NCBI GenBank assembly: GCA_019359375.1
Contig: JAHHHL010000023.1
Location: forward strand, 1-64,000
DNA: 64,000 nucleotides
Source of the DNA: Lyngbya sp. HA4199-MV5
GTDB taxonomy: Bacteria; Cyanobacteriota; Cyanobacteriia; Leptolyngbyales; Leptolyngbyaceae
Direction: 5' to 3'
The notes beneath the pieces were generated by a model, which saw only the letters and a program-made list of their open reading frames with translations, was not told the DNA's origin and searched no databases. Below are positions 53,496 to 62,253 of the stretch, piece after piece (position 1 is the first letter of the stretch; every line of letters starts with the position of its first letter). The position numbers and the translations under genes are program-made.

Positions 53496-53820
53496 GGTAC
53501 AGAAGAGGGGCAGCGCTAGAAGCTTCCACGCTTTCCGTTCTGCCCCTTTCTGGTTCGTTAGCATTTGCCTGTTAATAAACGCTTATTTCCACACTACGCC
53601 ACCTCAAAGCTCACTCTTCAGACGATCGCATTAATCTGCGCTTTAAAAGTTCCCGCTCTGTCAAACGTTTAAGGAGATAGCACCTGTCTTTAAAGATGCG
53701 ATAAAGCCTCTTGCAAAACGTTGTTGAGTTTGTGTCTGTCTACGTAGGATCACAGGTAACAGAGGAGCGGTCGTGGGCATAATACCCACTTTTCCTCTGG
53801 TAACTATTGGGCTGAACCCC
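53496..53820. other. Intergenic region upstream of PTPA-CTERM leader B
   Basis: No gene is supported. It contains a strong composite hairpin at about 53761-53808 (CAGAGGA ... TCCTCTG outer arms, GTGGG-CATAATA-CCCAC inner stem) flanked by GGTAACA/GGTAACT, which could end the preceding transcript or belong to the leader RNA that follows. Confidence 0.4.
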
Positions 53821-54007
53821 TTCTACCAACGGTGCATTGCCAGGGCTACTGGGATCGTCTAGACGCAAAAGTCTAGCCAAGTGCAGCCATTAGACGGTGA
53901 TTGATGGGTTGTGTATCCATCTGCTGAAGCCGTTATGCTGCGATCGCGACTACAGAGCACCTTTTTCTGTAGTTTCCGGTAGCCTACCAGGTTCAGTTGA
54001 AACCATT
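53821..54007 (+). ncRNA. Structured leader B upstream of PTPA-CTERM gene 2
   Basis: Block 1 (CTACCAACGGTGCATTGCC) and block 2 (CGGTAGCCTACCAGGTTCAG) match leader A almost exactly. GGCTACTGG (53844-53852) pairs with CCGGTAGCC (53976-53984), using a G-U wobble where A has G-C. Internal hairpins differ in sequence from A: CTAGAC-GCAAAA-GTCTAG near 53858-53875 and ACTACAG/CTGTAGT just before block 2. It lies 30 bp upstream of the start codon. Confidence 0.55.
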
Positions 54008-54037
54008 TGCAACCGAACGTACCTGTAGGTAGACACT

Positions 54038-54751
54038 ATGCATTTAAAACAACCGTTTGCGATCGTTGCGGCAACTGTTGCTGCGACCACTGTTTCTTTC
54101 ATGAGTTCTCACGCGGCTCAGGCATTGAGCTTTACATCGGGTCCTCTACCCACGACTCTGGGTGTAGACCTGATTGATTTTAATGGGCTGACTCCTGGCA
54201 TCGTGCCCACTAATCCGGCAGCGCCCATCGACCTGGGTGACGGCGTGACGTTGTTTGATTCGGCTCCTGGCAATCGTGATACGGTCATCACGGCTGAAGA
54301 TAAGCCACCGCAAGCAGCTCGACCCACAGGCAGTGACAGTAACTATCTCAAAGTGCGCCAAACGAATGCAACGTTTAGCTTTGAGAGACCCCTCGCCTAC
54401 TTTGGGTTATTGTGGGGGTCGATCGATGCCGAAAATACCATCCAGTTCTTCAACAGCTCCAGCACAACACCTGTGAACAGCTATACCGGGTCTAGCCTTG
54501 CCAGTTTGCTCGGCTTTTCTCTGCTACCGTTTCCAGCAAACCTGGGAGCCGATGGTACCAAGTATATTGAGTTTGCGCTAGCAGACATTGGTGCCGATGT
54601 AGACAAAGTTGTCCTCAGCACTGGGTTCTCACCCTTTGAAGTCGATAATGTGGCTTATCAAGCCATTCCTACGCCTGCTCTGTTGCCAGGGCTGCTTGGC
54701 ATGGGTATCGCAGCGCTACGGAAGCGTAAAGCGAAAGCAGTAGAAGGCTGA
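54038..54751 (+). CDS. PTPA-CTERM exosortase substrate, secreted protein 2
   Basis: 237 residues. A signal peptide (about 1-30, IVAATVAATTVSFMSSHAAQA) precedes a beta-rich mature domain (VDLIDFNGLTPG; IDLGDGVTLFDSAPGNRDT; LAYFGLLWGSIDAENTIQFF) like that of PEP-CTERM surface proteins of unknown role. The C-terminus has PTPALLPGLLGMGIAALRKRK, nearly the same signal as in the gene at 52869. A paired-substrate arrangement with a shared leader and a nearby exosortase suggests dedicated processing. Confidence 0.85.
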   Translation: MHLKQPFAIVAATVAATTVSFMSSHAAQALSFTSGPLPTTLGVDLIDFNGLTPGIVPTNPAAPIDLGDGVTLFDSAPGNRDTVITAEDKPPQAARPTGSDSNYLKVRQTNATFSFERPLAYFGLLWGSIDAENTIQFFNSSSTTPVNSYTGSSLASLLGFSLLPFPANLGADGTKYIEFALADIGADVDKVVLSTGFSPFEVDNVAYQAIPTPALLPGLLGMGIAALRKRKAKAVEG

Positions 54752-54974
54752 AGCAACCAATAATGTCATACGGCTCAATGGCATCGCTGCTAAGGATCGT
54801 GGATCTATTAAGGTGTAATTCTCTGCGTAGGGGCGTGGCATACCCTGCGGGAAGCAAGCTACGGTAGAAAGTCCTCGCCCTCGCCCAGACACATCTGCCG
54901 CATGCCGCGCCCGTACAACTAAAAGGCTGAGGTTGTCGAAGTTACTTAATTCATGATCTAAGCACATGATTGAA
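54752..54974. other. Spacer after PTPA-CTERM gene 2
   Basis: Holds a GTAGGGGCGTGGCATACCC-type cyanobacterial repeat fragment (about 54828-54866). No coding frame is supported. Confidence 0.4.
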
Positions 54975-55018
54975 ACGGTGGTGATGCTCTGCGTTGTGCT
55001 GAGTACACCACCGTTTTG
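54975..55018 (+). terminator. Probable rho-independent terminator
   Basis: ACGGTGGTG (54975-54983) pairs perfectly with CACCACCGT (55006-55014), with TTTT at the 3' side. It would end the transcript of the second PTPA-CTERM gene, 224 bp after its stop codon, and separate it from the HpsJ-exosortase pair. Confidence 0.55.
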
Positions 55019-55171
55019 GCACAGAATGACGTGACGTATGCCTTGTTGACTACATCAAGTTTTTACAGTAGATACCCGGATTACTACGTACTGCTGCGAA
55101 AAGTTGGTTGTCATTGCAAAATATCTTCCGCAATGGTGCCTGCCCCTCTTCAGTAAAGTGGTATCGATTTT

Positions 55172-55768
55172 ATGGCTTCTCTTTCTACTCAAAGTCTTGC
55201 TGGTATTAACGCAAAGCCTCTCTGTAGAGTGGTTGGTCTGGCGTGCGTTGCTGGTTTTGTGGTTGACCTTCTAATTTTGGCGTTACCACCTACGCTCAAT
55301 AGTGCAGAGTGGCGAGTCGGTTTTTTGCAACAGATGAGCGATCGCAGTATCGTTTTACTCTTTGGTGCAGCGCTTTTAATCTATAGCAATCTTGACTATC
55401 GTACCTGGCGAAAACAGTTGGCAATGCTGTGTCTGGTGCTAGGGATTGTGTTTCAACTTTCTTGCCTTTTGGTGATTAAAGACAGCCTCTCGCTGAACGA
55501 TATTGCAACTAGAAATATCAATGTGCAGGCATCTCAAGTGCAATCTCAGATTGAAACGGCTAAAACTGATCCAAAAGCTGCGCCCAACATTACGCCAGAC
55601 CAGTTAGAGAAGGCTTCTCAGCTTGTTACTACTCGTGCCGGTTCGTTGAAAAACAGTGCCAAAACAAGCATTCTCAAGACGGCAGGAGCCATTGTGGGCA
55701 ACTTAGTCGTGGTGGGTTTGGCGCTCATTGGGTTAGGGCGCTACGGTATGCGTCCCAGTAAAGGTTGA
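55172..55768 (+). CDS. HpsJ-like, cyanoexosortase-associated membrane protein
   Basis: 198 residues: membrane helices at about 18-40 (VVGLACVAGFVVDLLILALP), 60-75, 85-110 (LAMLCLVLGIVFQLSCLLVI) and 170-190 (GAIVGNLVVVGLALIGLG), with a hydrophilic helical loop (about 111-165) between the last two. This layout matches the HpsJ-like proteins encoded next to cyanoexosortase genes. It starts a two-gene unit with the exosortase 4 bp downstream. The role is thought to be accessory to surface protein or polysaccharide export; direct evidence is lacking in the sequence. Confidence 0.75.
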   Translation: MASLSTQSLAGINAKPLCRVVGLACVAGFVVDLLILALPPTLNSAEWRVGFLQQMSDRSIVLLFGAALLIYSNLDYRTWRKQLAMLCLVLGIVFQLSCLLVIKDSLSLNDIATRNINVQASQVQSQIETAKTDPKAAPNITPDQLEKASQLVTTRAGSLKNSAKTSILKTAGAIVGNLVVVGLALIGLGRYGMRPSKG

Positions 55769-55772
55769 ATGT

Positions 55773-56690
55773 ATGCAGTGGCAACAGCGGTTAAAACAGA
55801 CAACTCAGGATTCGTTGCATGAACTGCTTAAAGAGACGCACGGGCGCATTGTGCTCTGCGGACTCCTGGTAGGGCTATGGTATTTGCCTGCCTGGTTAGG
55901 GGTTCTGTTTCATCGGATGGGCAGAGGTTCCTCCAGCCTGGTTTTGCTGCTGGCGATCGTCTACCTGGGCTTGCAGGAGCTATGGAAACAGCGCAAACAG
56001 CTTGCCAAGAGCCGAGTTTCTGATGCCGATCGCTTCCTGGGACACGCCCTCATTCTGGCTGGTATCGTACTTTTTCCGTTTTGCCGCTTTGCCATCTGGT
56101 CGCAGGCGCTCGTCTGGCTGATCGTTTTGATTGGGATTGCGTGCAGTTCGTGGGGCGGTGGATTCTTTCGTCGACACGCCCTCCCCACGGCGCTCATGGG
56201 TCTCAGCGTTTATCCACGCCCCGGAGAAACCGCAAAGATTATGTGGGAAATCTTCACGCCACCACGAATGCTCGATCGCTTAACGGCATGGGTGGGCAGT
56301 GGCGCGTTACATGTTATCGGACAACCCGCGAAGGTTACGAATGATGTGTTCATTTCCTTACCCACAGGTTCCGTTGAGGTTGGCTGGGGTTGCAATGGCT
56401 TTGGAATGGCAACCAATATTGCGATCGGCGGCTTAATTTTAGGATTGTTTTTGAAACAAAGCTGGTTCAAAATCATTCTCTTAATGACGCTTGGCACGCT
56501 TTTAGCGTTCGTGCTCAATGTTCCCCGAGTGATGCTGGTGACATATGCAGCCGTGTATTGGGGCAAATATTGGTTTGATTTCTGGCATACCTCATGGGGC
56601 GCTCAGATCTTTGTGGCGGTTCTGTTCACCATTTACTATTACTTAGTGATGGCGATCGTGAATCGATCGCCTAAAAAGATGCCTGTATAG
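55773..56690 (+). CDS. Cyanoexosortase (C type likely), transmembrane sorting protease
   Basis: 305 residues, about eight membrane helices. The exosortase catalytic residues are visible: C207 in GWGCNGFGM, R252 in NVPRVM and H272 in FWHTSWG. Exosortases cleave PEP-CTERM-type signals and likely transfer the protein to a surface anchor. HpsJ-like neighbours and PTPA-CTERM substrates nearby point to the cyanoexosortase C group; this subtype is inference. Translation is probably coupled to the HpsJ-like gene (4-bp gap). Confidence 0.9.
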   Translation: MQWQQRLKQTTQDSLHELLKETHGRIVLCGLLVGLWYLPAWLGVLFHRMGRGSSSLVLLLAIVYLGLQELWKQRKQLAKSRVSDADRFLGHALILAGIVLFPFCRFAIWSQALVWLIVLIGIACSSWGGGFFRRHALPTALMGLSVYPRPGETAKIMWEIFTPPRMLDRLTAWVGSGALHVIGQPAKVTNDVFISLPTGSVEVGWGCNGFGMATNIAIGGLILGLFLKQSWFKIILLMTLGTLLAFVLNVPRVMLVTYAAVYWGKYWFDFWHTSWGAQIFVAVLFTIYYYLVMAIVNRSPKKMPV

Positions 56691-56944
56691 CATCCACTCA
56701 AGTGAAGTTGCGAGAAGGCAGAAGGCAGAGGGCAGAGGAGTTGTTGGTTGTTAGTTGTTGGAAAAGGCAGAAGGCAGAGGGCAGAGGGCAGAAGGAAAGA
56801 AGACGGCAGTTTGTTTTGCTCTTACCTCCTGTCTTCTGCCTCAAACGGAGCTAAATTTGGTGTAGCAACCTCATGAGGCGCGCCTAAAACGGCGGTTGGT
56901 GCGAAAAAATAACTGCTGGAACCGTTCCTATCACTGACTGACCC
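56691..56944. repeat. Short tandem repeat tract after the exosortase gene
   Basis: GAAGGCAGAAGGCAGAGGGC-type units at about 56713-56740 and 56763-56796, with GTTGTTGGTTGTTAGTTGTT between them (56740-56760). Confidence 0.7.
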
Positions 56945-57328
56945 ATGTTTGAAGGCATTCATCACGTCGCCATTATTTGCTCTGATTACGAGCGATCGAA
57001 GCACTTCTACGTCAACCTCCTGGGATTTCCAATCATTCAAGAAACCTTTCGAGCCGCACGCAATTCCTACAAGCTTGATTTAGAGATTGGGAATGGTAGC
57101 GCGATCGAGCTTTTTTCGTTTCCCCATCCGCCCGATCGACCCAACACGCCCGAAGCCTGTGGGCTGCGACATTTGGCGTTCAAAGTGGCAGACTTAAATG
57201 CTTCGGTTCGCTACTTAACTGAGCAAGGAGTTGCCGTTGAACCAATTCGCACTGACGAGCTCACCCACAAGCGCTTCACCTTCTTTAAAGATCCTGACGG
57301 CTTGCCTCTTGAACTTTATGAACTGTAG
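56945..57328 (+). CDS. VOC-family (glyoxalase-like) protein
   Basis: 127 residues with two beta-alpha-beta-beta-beta modules: IHHVAIICSDYERSKHFYVNLLGF and LRHLAFKVADLNASVRYLTEQG. Likely metal ligands: His6 or His7 in the first strand, Glu56 of SAIELFSF, His77 (RHLAF) and Glu124 of LPLELYEL. The layout resembles the glyoxalase I/YaeR group, but substrate specificity cannot be inferred. A single-gene unit in a repeat-rich area. Confidence 0.85.
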   Translation: MFEGIHHVAIICSDYERSKHFYVNLLGFPIIQETFRAARNSYKLDLEIGNGSAIELFSFPHPPDRPNTPEACGLRHLAFKVADLNASVRYLTEQGVAVEPIRTDELTHKRFTFFKDPDGLPLELYEL

Positions 57329-57685
57329 CTGCCTCTGATGTAGAAAGGAGCGATCGCATCCGCGTTCATCCATTGTCCGGCGGTTGAGAAGGCAGAGGGC
57401 AGAAGGCAGAAGGCAGAAGAAGTTGTTAATTGTATAGCCCTAAAACCCTCCAGTCACACCAGAAATGGGCACTCAAGAAAGGTTGTTGGTTTTAGTCTCT
57501 GAACCGTTCTTAGCTCCTTCCAAAAACCAAAAACTAAAAACCAACAACTCCGCTGACCCCTGACCCCTGACCCCCTAACCCCTAACCGCCTGTTTCTCGT
57601 CTGCTCAAGCCCTATGTGTTCCGCAACACTTTCTTTTCCAAGTGACTTCTGGGAGGATCTCTAGCAACGACCTCCAGGTGTATGC
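57329..57685. repeat. Composite short tandem repeat tract upstream of ppk1
   Basis: GGCAGAGGGCAGAAGGC-type units (57391-57420), ACCAAAAACTAAAAACC-type units (57532-57550) and CCCTGACCCCTGACCCCC-type units (57554-57590). The order is the same as at 34902-35152 and 28637-28842. The ppk1 promoter must lie in the last 90 bp. Confidence 0.7.
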
Positions 57686-59827
57686 ATGACGAGAGCGAAA
57701 GAGATTACGCCCGATATCAACCTGAGCGATCCGCAATATTACTTCAACCGTGAGTTGAGCTGGCTTGAGTTTAATCATCGGGTACTGCATGAAGCTCTCG
57801 ATTCACGGACACCCTTGCTGGAACGGTTGAAATTTCTAGCGATCTTCAGCTCCAACCTGGACGAATTTTTTATGGTGCGGGTGGCGATTCTCACGCAGCA
57901 GGTCGAAGCGCAGTTAGATAAAGTTGCCCCCGATGGCAGAACACCCCAACAAACTCTAGATGCCATCAGCCAGGGCTTGCGCTCTATGGTCACTGAGCAG
58001 CATCGCCATTTTGAGCGCGAACTCCGTCCTCTCCTGGCAGAAAAAGGCGTGCATCTCTTGAACTACATGGATCTGGATCAGGAGCAGCGACGCTATTTGC
58101 AAGGTTATTTTGAACAGCGCGTGTTCCCCATTTTGACCCCGCTGGCAGTCGATCCAGCTCACCCGTTTCCCTACATTTCTAATCTCAGCTTAAATTTGGC
58201 GGTGCTGGTGAGAGATCCCGTTACGCAGAAAGAACTGTTTGCCAGGGTAAAAGTGCCTAATAGCCTACCTCGCTTTGTTGTGCTGCCTCCGGACAAGCAG
58301 AAGCCCGATCGCCCCCCTATCTGGGCAGGTGTGCCGCTTGAACAAATCATTGCCCATAATTTAGAGCTACTCTTTCCTGGTATGAATATCCAGGAATATT
58401 CCCTCTTTCGCATTACGCGCGATGCCGATTTGGAACTGGAAGAAGACCTGACCCACGATCTGCTGTTGCTGATTCAACAAGAATTGCGGAAGCGACGAAT
58501 GGGTGGTGCAGTGGTGCGGCTAGAAATTGAAGCCTCTGCCTCGCAAGCGGTGCGCGATCGCCTGATGCGCGAAAAAGAATTGACCGATCGCGATGTCTAC
58601 GAGGTCGAAGGGTTGCTGAACCTCAAAGATTTAATGTCGTTCCTTGCCTTGCCGCTGCCAGAGCTTAAGGATGCTCCCTGGGTGCCTGTTGTACCCGCAC
58701 GACTGCGGCAGCTTACGGATGCGATCGCGGCAGACACAGCGCCACCTTCCGAAGCCAATGAAGATATTTTTACGCTCATTCGTCAGCAAGATTTACTTGT
58801 CCATCATCCCTATGAGTCATTCACCGCTTCAGTAGAACACTTCATCACCCAGGCGGCGCAGGATGCTGATGTGCTGGCGATCAAAATGACGCTGTATCGT
58901 ACCTCTGGCGATTCGCCGATCGTCAAAGCGCTGATTGCCGCTGCCGAAAATGGCAAGCAGGTCGCCGTGCTAATCGAACTCAAAGCTCGGTTTGATGAAG
59001 AAAATAACATCAACTGGGCACGACGCTTGGAAGAAGCAGGCGTGAATGTGATCTATGGAGTCGTAGGCTTGAAAACGCATACCAAAGTGGTGCTGATTGT
59101 GCGTCAGGAAGCCGATGCGATTCGTCGGTACGTTCACATTGGCACGGGCAACTACAATTCTAAAACCGCCAAGCTCTACACCGATTTGGGCTTATTTAGC
59201 TGCCAGGAAGACCTGGGCGCTGATTTGACCGATCTGTTTAATTTCCTCACGGGTTATTCGCGGCAGCAGTCCTATCGCAAGCTGTTAGTCGCTCCAGTGA
59301 ACTTGCGCGATCGCATGCTTGCCCTCATCCGCCGAGAAGCCGAACACGCTAGCCGGGGCGATCGCAGTCGCATCATCGCCAAAATGAATTCCCTGGTGGA
59401 TCCACAAATCATCAGGGCACTCTACGAAGCGTCTCAAGCAGGTGTAGAGATTGATCTGATCATTCGAGGCATCTGCTGCCTGCGTCCCAGCATTGCGGGG
59501 GTGAGCGATCGCATTCGCGTGATCAGCATTGTAGGACGCTTTCTCGAACATTCGCGCATCTTCCACTTCCACAACAACGGGGAGGAAGAAGTCTTTATTG
59601 GGAGTGCTGACTGGATGCCACGCAACCTCGATCGGCGCGTGGAAGCCATTACCCCTGTAGAAGCACCTGCCCTGGCAACCCAGCTCCGCGCCATGCTCGC
59701 TCTGTTTCTGGCAGACAATCGCCACGCGTGGGATTTACAGCCTGACGGTGCGTATGTACAACGACACCCTAAAGATTCGCCAGAACGGGATGCTCAGGTT
59801 GAACTGGCAAAGCAGGTACAGCAATAA
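57686..59827 (+). CDS. ppk1: Polyphosphate kinase 1
   Basis: 713 residues in the four-domain PPK1 order: N-domain (YFNRELSWLEFNHRVLHEAL), head domain, and two C-domains. The phosphorylated histidine is expected in VVGLKTHTKVVLIVR, and other conserved motifs are DVLAIKMTLYRTSGDSPIVKAL, RRYVHIGTGNYNSKTAKLYTD and IGSADWMPRNLDRRVEA. It makes long-chain polyphosphate from ATP reversibly. Cytosolic or membrane-associated. Length and motifs are standard. Confidence 0.97.
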   Translation: MTRAKEITPDINLSDPQYYFNRELSWLEFNHRVLHEALDSRTPLLERLKFLAIFSSNLDEFFMVRVAILTQQVEAQLDKVAPDGRTPQQTLDAISQGLRSMVTEQHRHFERELRPLLAEKGVHLLNYMDLDQEQRRYLQGYFEQRVFPILTPLAVDPAHPFPYISNLSLNLAVLVRDPVTQKELFARVKVPNSLPRFVVLPPDKQKPDRPPIWAGVPLEQIIAHNLELLFPGMNIQEYSLFRITRDADLELEEDLTHDLLLLIQQELRKRRMGGAVVRLEIEASASQAVRDRLMREKELTDRDVYEVEGLLNLKDLMSFLALPLPELKDAPWVPVVPARLRQLTDAIAADTAPPSEANEDIFTLIRQQDLLVHHPYESFTASVEHFITQAAQDADVLAIKMTLYRTSGDSPIVKALIAAAENGKQVAVLIELKARFDEENNINWARRLEEAGVNVIYGVVGLKTHTKVVLIVRQEADAIRRYVHIGTGNYNSKTAKLYTDLGLFSCQEDLGADLTDLFNFLTGYSRQQSYRKLLVAPVNLRDRMLALIRREAEHASRGDRSRIIAKMNSLVDPQIIRALYEASQAGVEIDLIIRGICCLRPSIAGVSDRIRVISIVGRFLEHSRIFHFHNNGEEEVFIGSADWMPRNLDRRVEAITPVEAPALATQLRAMLALFLADNRHAWDLQPDGAYVQRHPKDSPERDAQVELAKQVQQ

Positions 59828-59989
59828 TCAATATAGGTTTTTAGCAGTCAGCGGTCAGCCTGGGAGTTTGGAGTTTGGAAGTTTGTCCTTCTGCCCCCCT
59901 GTCCCCCCTTTCTTCCCCTGCCCCGACTCCGAACCCCGACTCCTAACTCCCGACTCCCCATTCCCTGCCTTCTGCCTTGTCTCTTTATA
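59828..59989. repeat. Short tandem repeat tract between convergent genes
   Basis: GGAGTTTGGAGTTTGG-type units (59862-59884) and CCCCTGTCCCCCC, CGACTCCTAACTCCCGACTCC-like pyrimidine units up to 59975. Confidence 0.65.
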
Positions 59990-60991
59990 TCAGGACAATG
60001 GATGAAAACAGATGCGATCGCGTCCTGCTGCCTTCGCTTCATACAATGCTTTGTCGGCTGCGGTAATGAGCGTTTCTGGCAAAAAATTCAGGGTGCGATC
60101 GGGTATCACACTCGAAACGCCCAAGCTGAGCGTCACGTATGGACTCACACTCGAATTGGGATGCACCAATTGCAGCGCTTTTACACTCGACTGAATCATT
60201 CGTGCTACTTCAACCGCGCCATCGATCGGCGTGTTGGATAAAATCACGGCAAACTCTTCGCCACCGTAGCGTGCCGCCAGATCACCGGGACGTTTGGCTA
60301 CGGCACTAATCGCATTGGCAACCTGACGCAAACACGCATCTCCAGCTAAATGTCCATAGCCGTCCGCATCGTTGTACCGCTTAAACTGATCTACGTCGCA
60401 GAGAATTAACGACAGCGGTTCTCCGTTGCGCATCATCCGTCGCCATTCTTGATCAAGGTGGGCATCTAGCATCATGCGGTTCGCAAGTTGCGTCAAAGCA
60501 TCAACGGTTGCCAGCCGGTGAAACAATTTGGTTGCCGTTTCCAGTTGTTTGAGCAATTGGGATTGTTGAATGAGTCTGCGAACCCGTTGACGCAACACTG
60601 CCCAATGAATGGGTTTCGTTACATAGTCGGTCGCACCAGCGGCGAAGGCTCGATCGACCGACACCTGATCATCCAGGCTGGTAATCATTAGAACGGGTGT
60701 ATGGTCGGCATCGGGCAAGGATTGCAATTGAGCACAGCATTCAAACCCGTCCATGACTGGCATCATGCCATCCAGCAGCACAATATCTGGCTGAAAGCGC
60801 GTACAGGCTTCGATGCCTTCTTCACCATTGCTGGCTTCAATAATCTGATAGTTGCCTTTCTCTAGAAAGCGTCGAATCTGAGTGCGGATTACGTTCTCAT
60901 CATCAATCAGTAAAATCAGGGGCGATGCTTTGGGCATAAAGGGCGGAGTCAAAGGTGATTTAAGCAGCGAGAGATTTACAGGAGGATTCAT
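59990..60991 (-). CDS. PleD-like response regulator: receiver + GGDEF diguanylate cyclase
   Basis: 333 residues. Receiver domain (about 25-145): DDEN acidic pocket, phospho-acceptor Asp in IVLLDGMMP, Lys in YVTKPIH. GGDEF domain (about 165-330) with the active-site motif GGEEF, and RPGD five residues upstream, which matches the RxxD inhibitory I-site. It therefore probably makes c-di-GMP with product inhibition when phosphorylated. The start ATG overlaps the upstream stop by ATGA (60988-60991), so its translation is coupled to the REC-HPt gene. Confidence 0.92.
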   Translation of the reverse strand: MNPPVNLSLLKSPLTPPFMPKASPLILLIDDENVIRTQIRRFLEKGNYQIIEASNGEEGIEACTRFQPDIVLLDGMMPVMDGFECCAQLQSLPDADHTPVLMITSLDDQVSVDRAFAAGATDYVTKPIHWAVLRQRVRRLIQQSQLLKQLETATKLFHRLATVDALTQLANRMMLDAHLDQEWRRMMRNGEPLSLILCDVDQFKRYNDADGYGHLAGDACLRQVANAISAVAKRPGDLAARYGGEEFAVILSNTPIDGAVEVARMIQSSVKALQLVHPNSSVSPYVTLSLGVSSVIPDRTLNFLPETLITAADKALYEAKAAGRDRICFHPLS

Positions 60992-61818
60992 GACGCTTGA
61001 TAGAATTGTGTCTGCTTTAAAGCAGTGTCAACGCACTCATACTCAGACTCCAGGGATGCAATCATGACCGTAATCTGGTCGATCGACGCACTCAGCGCCA
61101 TTGCTTCTAATTCTCTGCAACGCTGACTGAGGCAGAGCGCTCCCAGGGAGGCACTACTCGCTTTTAGCCCATGCGCAACCCGCTGTACTGTCTTTACATC
61201 ATGCTGGGTAATAGCTGTGTGAAGCGTTTGCAAAAGACGAGGAGCTTCTGTAAGGTAACAAGTAATCAACTCAGCAACGACCTCGTCTCCCGTTTCCCCC
61301 ATTTCCTGTTGAAAGGATGACAGCACGGCGAAATCTAACGTAAGGCTGTTGGGGTCGCTCGTTGTAGACGTTAAAGGCTTCGTAGAGGCTGGAGAAACGT
61401 GGTCGTCAACGAGCGCGATCGCATGATTCAACGGTTTGCATTGCTCCAGTACCTGACCCAGATCTTGCATCCGGATCGGCTTACTCATGTAGTGATCCAT
61501 GCCTGCCCGGAGACACATATCACGATCTCCGGGCATGGCGTTTGCCGTGATGGCAATTAAATAAGGGCGCAGGTGAGGTGGCATTTGTTGGCAGATCCAG
61601 CGAGCCGCTTCCAGTCCATCCATTTCTGGCATTTGCACATCCAGCAACACCACATCATACGGTTGGTGTTGTAGCGCCTCTATCACTTCCAGCCCATTCT
61701 CTGCTGTATCCGCCTGATAGCCGAGACGCTGCAACATCAGCAGTGCAATCTTCTGGTTAAGCAGGTGATCGTCTGCCAGCAAAATTTTGAGAGGGACGCG
61801 ATCGAGTTTAGGCACCAT
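60988..61818 (-). CDS. Receiver + HPt phosphotransfer protein
   Basis: 276 residues. Receiver domain (about 10-128): LLADDHLLNQKIA, phospho-acceptor Asp in VVLLDVQMPEMDG, ITANAMPGDRD and Lys in HYMSKPIR. A linker of about 40 residues precedes a C-terminal HPt domain (about 175-270) with the phospho-histidine in RVAHGLKASSASLGA. It has no kinase domain: it looks like the detached C-terminal half of a hybrid histidine kinase and could relay phosphate to the REC-GGDEF protein encoded in the same operon. Four-base stop/start overlap with that gene. Confidence 0.9.
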   Translation of the reverse strand: MVPKLDRVPLKILLADDHLLNQKIALLMLQRLGYQADTAENGLEVIEALQHQPYDVVLLDVQMPEMDGLEAARWICQQMPPHLRPYLIAITANAMPGDRDMCLRAGMDHYMSKPIRMQDLGQVLEQCKPLNHAIALVDDHVSPASTKPLTSTTSDPNSLTLDFAVLSSFQQEMGETGDEVVAELITCYLTEAPRLLQTLHTAITQHDVKTVQRVAHGLKASSASLGALCLSQRCRELEAMALSASIDQITVMIASLESEYECVDTALKQTQFYQAS

Positions 61819-62253
61819 GATGCTTTGGGTGGGTTAGAGAAGCCTGTCATACTGGGCGATCGCGCTGGCAGAACATCATGCTAGGGTGCGATCGTCATCT
61901 AACGTACAGACAGGTAGCGCATTGGCTCCTCTATAGAATGCCCACTTTTTTCTCAAGAGACATTAGGCGTATGCATTCAATGGATGCGCCCTTCTGCTCG
62001 GTTCATGTCACCCCCTCTACGCAGCACATAGCGCTCATCGTCAGGCGCTATAGCAAAAGGCAGGAGGCAGAGGGCAGAAGGCAGAACGCAAAACTACGCG
62101 TATCAATGCTTTGAGCAGTGCTATGTGTCCTAACCAACCTTTCAATTACTATAGCTTCTGGCAGTGCAACACCAGACGTTTGCATCACAATCTTTGCCGC
62201 TGTTCCGCTGCAAGGGTAAGCTCAGGTACTCGATCGCCATCTCCAGTCAGGAT
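61819..62253. other. 435-bp intergenic region
   Basis: Contains a purine-rich AAAAGGCAGGAGGCAGAGGG-type tract at about 62056-62092. The rest lacks a supported frame. It must carry the promoter of the leftward REC-HPt operon near 61820-61900. Confidence 0.45.

Noticed and set aside
52657-54007. Naming the PTPA leaders as c-di-GMP (GEMM) or cobalamin riboswitches
   Set aside because: Only a short GACGCAAAAG resemblance exists in one copy. The tetraloop-receptor and AAACC elements of GEMM and the cobalamin core boxes are not seen.
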